In this document: piece after piece, positions 63,187-64,000 of the stretch
How the letters are laid out: every line of letters begins with the position of its first letter
Position numbering within the stretch: position 1 is the first letter of the stretch
NCBI GenBank assembly: GCA_963823565.1
Contig: CAWGLR010000002.1
Coordinates: 186,001-250,000 of the forward strand
From: RHKX01 sp963823565
GTDB taxonomy: Bacteria; Actinomycetota; Thermoleophilia; Solirubrobacterales; 70-9
Length of the DNA: 64,000 nucleotides
Direction: 5' to 3'
Notes under the pieces: model-generated
The model's input: only the letters and a program-made list of their open reading frames with translations
What the model was told of the DNA's origin: nothing
The model's database searches: none
Made by a program: the position numbers and the translations under genes

Positions 63187-63657
63187 TCAGCCCCGGCCTC
63201 CCGGCAGCATCCCCTGCGCCGCGGCCTGCTGGGCGGCGAGGCTCTCCGTGAGGGCCGGCGTCTGCTTCTCGTTCTCCTCGTCCTCGGCGAGCCACTGCTC
63301 GGGGTTCCAGATCTCGAGCCGCTTGCCCATGCCCGCGATCACGCACCGGCCCTCGAGCTCCCCGTGCTCGAGCAGCATCTTCGGCAGCAGGATCCGGCCG
63401 TTGGAGTCGAGCTTGGCCGAGACCGAGTGGGCGAACGTGCGGCGCTGGAGCCGGCGGGCGTCGCGGCTGAGCGGGTTGAGCTGCGCCAGCGTCGCCGCCT
63501 CCATCTCCTCCGCCTGCTGGGCGGGCCAGACCTCGACGCAGGGCTCGACGCCCTTCATCAGGACGATCCCCTCGGCGAGAGCGGTGCGGTACTCCGACGG
63601 GACGGTGATCCGATCCTTCGGATCGAGGTTGTGCTCATGGAGTCCGCGAAAGGTCAT
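63187..63657 (-). CDS. mraZ: Transcriptional regulator MraZ
   Basis: 156 residues. Two MraZ/AbrB-like repeats: FRGLHEHNLDPKDRITVPSEYR at the start and HSVSAKLDSNGRILLPKMLLEHGEL in the middle. It represses its own dcw operon by binding repeated TGGGN boxes upstream, which are present here. A C-terminal Ala/Gln-rich tail of about 30 residues extends it. First gene of the dcw run. Confidence 0.95.
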   Translation of the reverse strand: MTFRGLHEHNLDPKDRITVPSEYRTALAEGIVLMKGVEPCVEVWPAQQAEEMEAATLAQLNPLSRDARRLQRRTFAHSVSAKLDSNGRILLPKMLLEHGELEGRCVIAGMGKRLEIWNPEQWLAEDEENEKQTPALTESLAAQQAAAQGMLPGGRG

Positions 63658-63750
63658 TGGGGCCGCCGGTGGAAGTCATTCGAGAGAGCTGGGCCGGAGA
63701 GGTGAGGTGGGAGGAACCTCGCCCCTCCGGCCCGCTGATCTCGACTGCGC

Positions 63751-63775
63751 GCCACAGTAGCCCACAACGACCCAC
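63751..63775 (-). promoter_or_regulatory. Triple MraZ operator
   Basis: On the minus strand GTGGG-N5-GTGGG-N5-GTGGC, at 63771-63775, 63761-63765 and 63751-63755. The 10-bp spacing is that of the three-box MraZ operator of E. coli. It overlaps the spacer of the predicted promoter, so bound MraZ would block polymerase. Confidence 0.8.
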
Positions 63776-63782
63776 TACGCAA
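63754..63782 (-). promoter_or_regulatory. Predicted mraZ promoter
   Basis: TTGCGT (63777-63782), a 17-bp spacer and TACTGT (63754-63759). Partial matches to consensus, but the position over the MraZ boxes supports it. Leader of about 90 nt to the mraZ ATG. Confidence 0.45.
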
Positions 63783-63849
63783 CACATCAGTGCTGCGGCA
63801 CTACACACGCGCCGTCGGACGGACTTGCTACCCGGGTCCGAGGGGCTCG

Positions 63850-63875
63850 GGATTCCGCTTGGACAAGCGGAATCC
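63850..63875. terminator. Strong hairpin upstream of mraZ
   Basis: GGATTCCGCTT (63850-63860), a 4-nt loop and AAGCGGAATCC (63865-63875) form a perfect 11-bp stem, extendable with one bulge. No gene is visible in 63783-64000. It may end a transcript entering from the right or insulate mraZ. Confidence 0.45.
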
Positions 63876-63911
63876 GAGCGGGTGGGGCGTGGTGGGACGC
63901 CCGCGCCGGGG

Positions 63912-63927
63912 TGCAACCGCGGTTGCA
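63912..63927. promoter_or_regulatory. Perfect 16-bp palindrome, LacI-operator-like
   Basis: TGCAACCGCGGTTGCA, symmetric about a central CG. Such TGCAA...TTGCA palindromes resemble LacI-family operators. The gene it would control lies outside the window; no regulator is nearby. Confidence 0.35.
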
Positions 63928-64000
63928 GCGAGAGGAGGCGACCGCCCCACTGCGCGCCACCGGCATCGAGCCCGGCTCAGCCCCTCCCCGCTGCTGGGGT

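Overview
The window is very GC-rich (about 70% or more), starts often with GTG or TTG, and packs genes into long co-directional runs joined by 4-nt ATGA/GTGA/TTGA overlaps. The division and cell-wall (dcw) cluster has no ftsA, MurE carries a meso-DAP-type DNPR motif, and a Ku/LigD-type repair pair is present. Together these point to an actinobacterium. Gene order and many lineage-style proteins (zinc-ribbon protein, beta-propeller anti-sigma proteins, a secreted hydrolase with a basic tail) fit class Thermoleophilia, probably Solirubrobacterales. That placement is inference from content; no rRNA or tRNA gene is present to confirm it.

Layout. 1-2012 (-): 5' part of a large MalT/LuxR-like STAND ATPase regulator running off the left edge. 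2141-5694 (-): riboflavin operon ribD-ribE-ribBA-ribH. 5878-7677 (+): K+/H+ or Na+/H+ antiporter, divergent from ribD around a TetR-type palindrome. 7734-12515 (-): priA-def-fmt-zinc ribbon-rpe. 12574-13110 (+): PH-domain membrane protein. 13400-27482 (-): trpS, scpA-scpB, an ACT protein, rluB, then an aromatic amino acid block (chorismate mutase, aminotransferase, DAHP synthase, prephenate dehydrogenase, EPSP synthase), cmk, der, a DUF3352 protein and metK. Upstream of the DAHP synthase is a short leader ORF whose last codons include Trp, Trp, Tyr and Phe, with competing RNA stems: a strong attenuator candidate.

27494-32000: a DJ-1/PfpI protein and its DJ-1-AraC regulator, a FetAB-like ABC exporter, and a membrane beta-propeller protein. 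31994-33882 (+): ECF sigma factor with a propeller-bearing anti-sigma-like protein. 33953-36257 (+): Ku, LigD polymerase domain and a truncated MBL-like protein. 36258-39610: a lipoprotein, a large secreted metallo-hydrolase-like protein and a DUF167 protein. 39774-44358 (-): glycine cleavage operon gcvT-gcvH-gcvPA-gcvPB. 44407-45477 (+): an esterase. 45557-63657 (-): the dcw cluster mraZ-rsmH-ftsL-ftsI-murE-murF-mraY, an insertion of HTTM-type membrane genes and small genes, then murD-ftsW-murG-murC-murB-ftsQ-ftsZ. mraZ has a textbook triple MraZ operator.

Two window-wide features stand out. First, heptameric repeats of the form RRNYAGC in the mRNA sense lie at the 3' ends of several genes, twice translated into C-terminal tails. 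Second, several core genes (priA, scpB, trpS, a small membrane gene, and the start of ligD) have single-base reading-frame breaks. These are more likely sequence or assembly errors than biology, but they affect the annotation.
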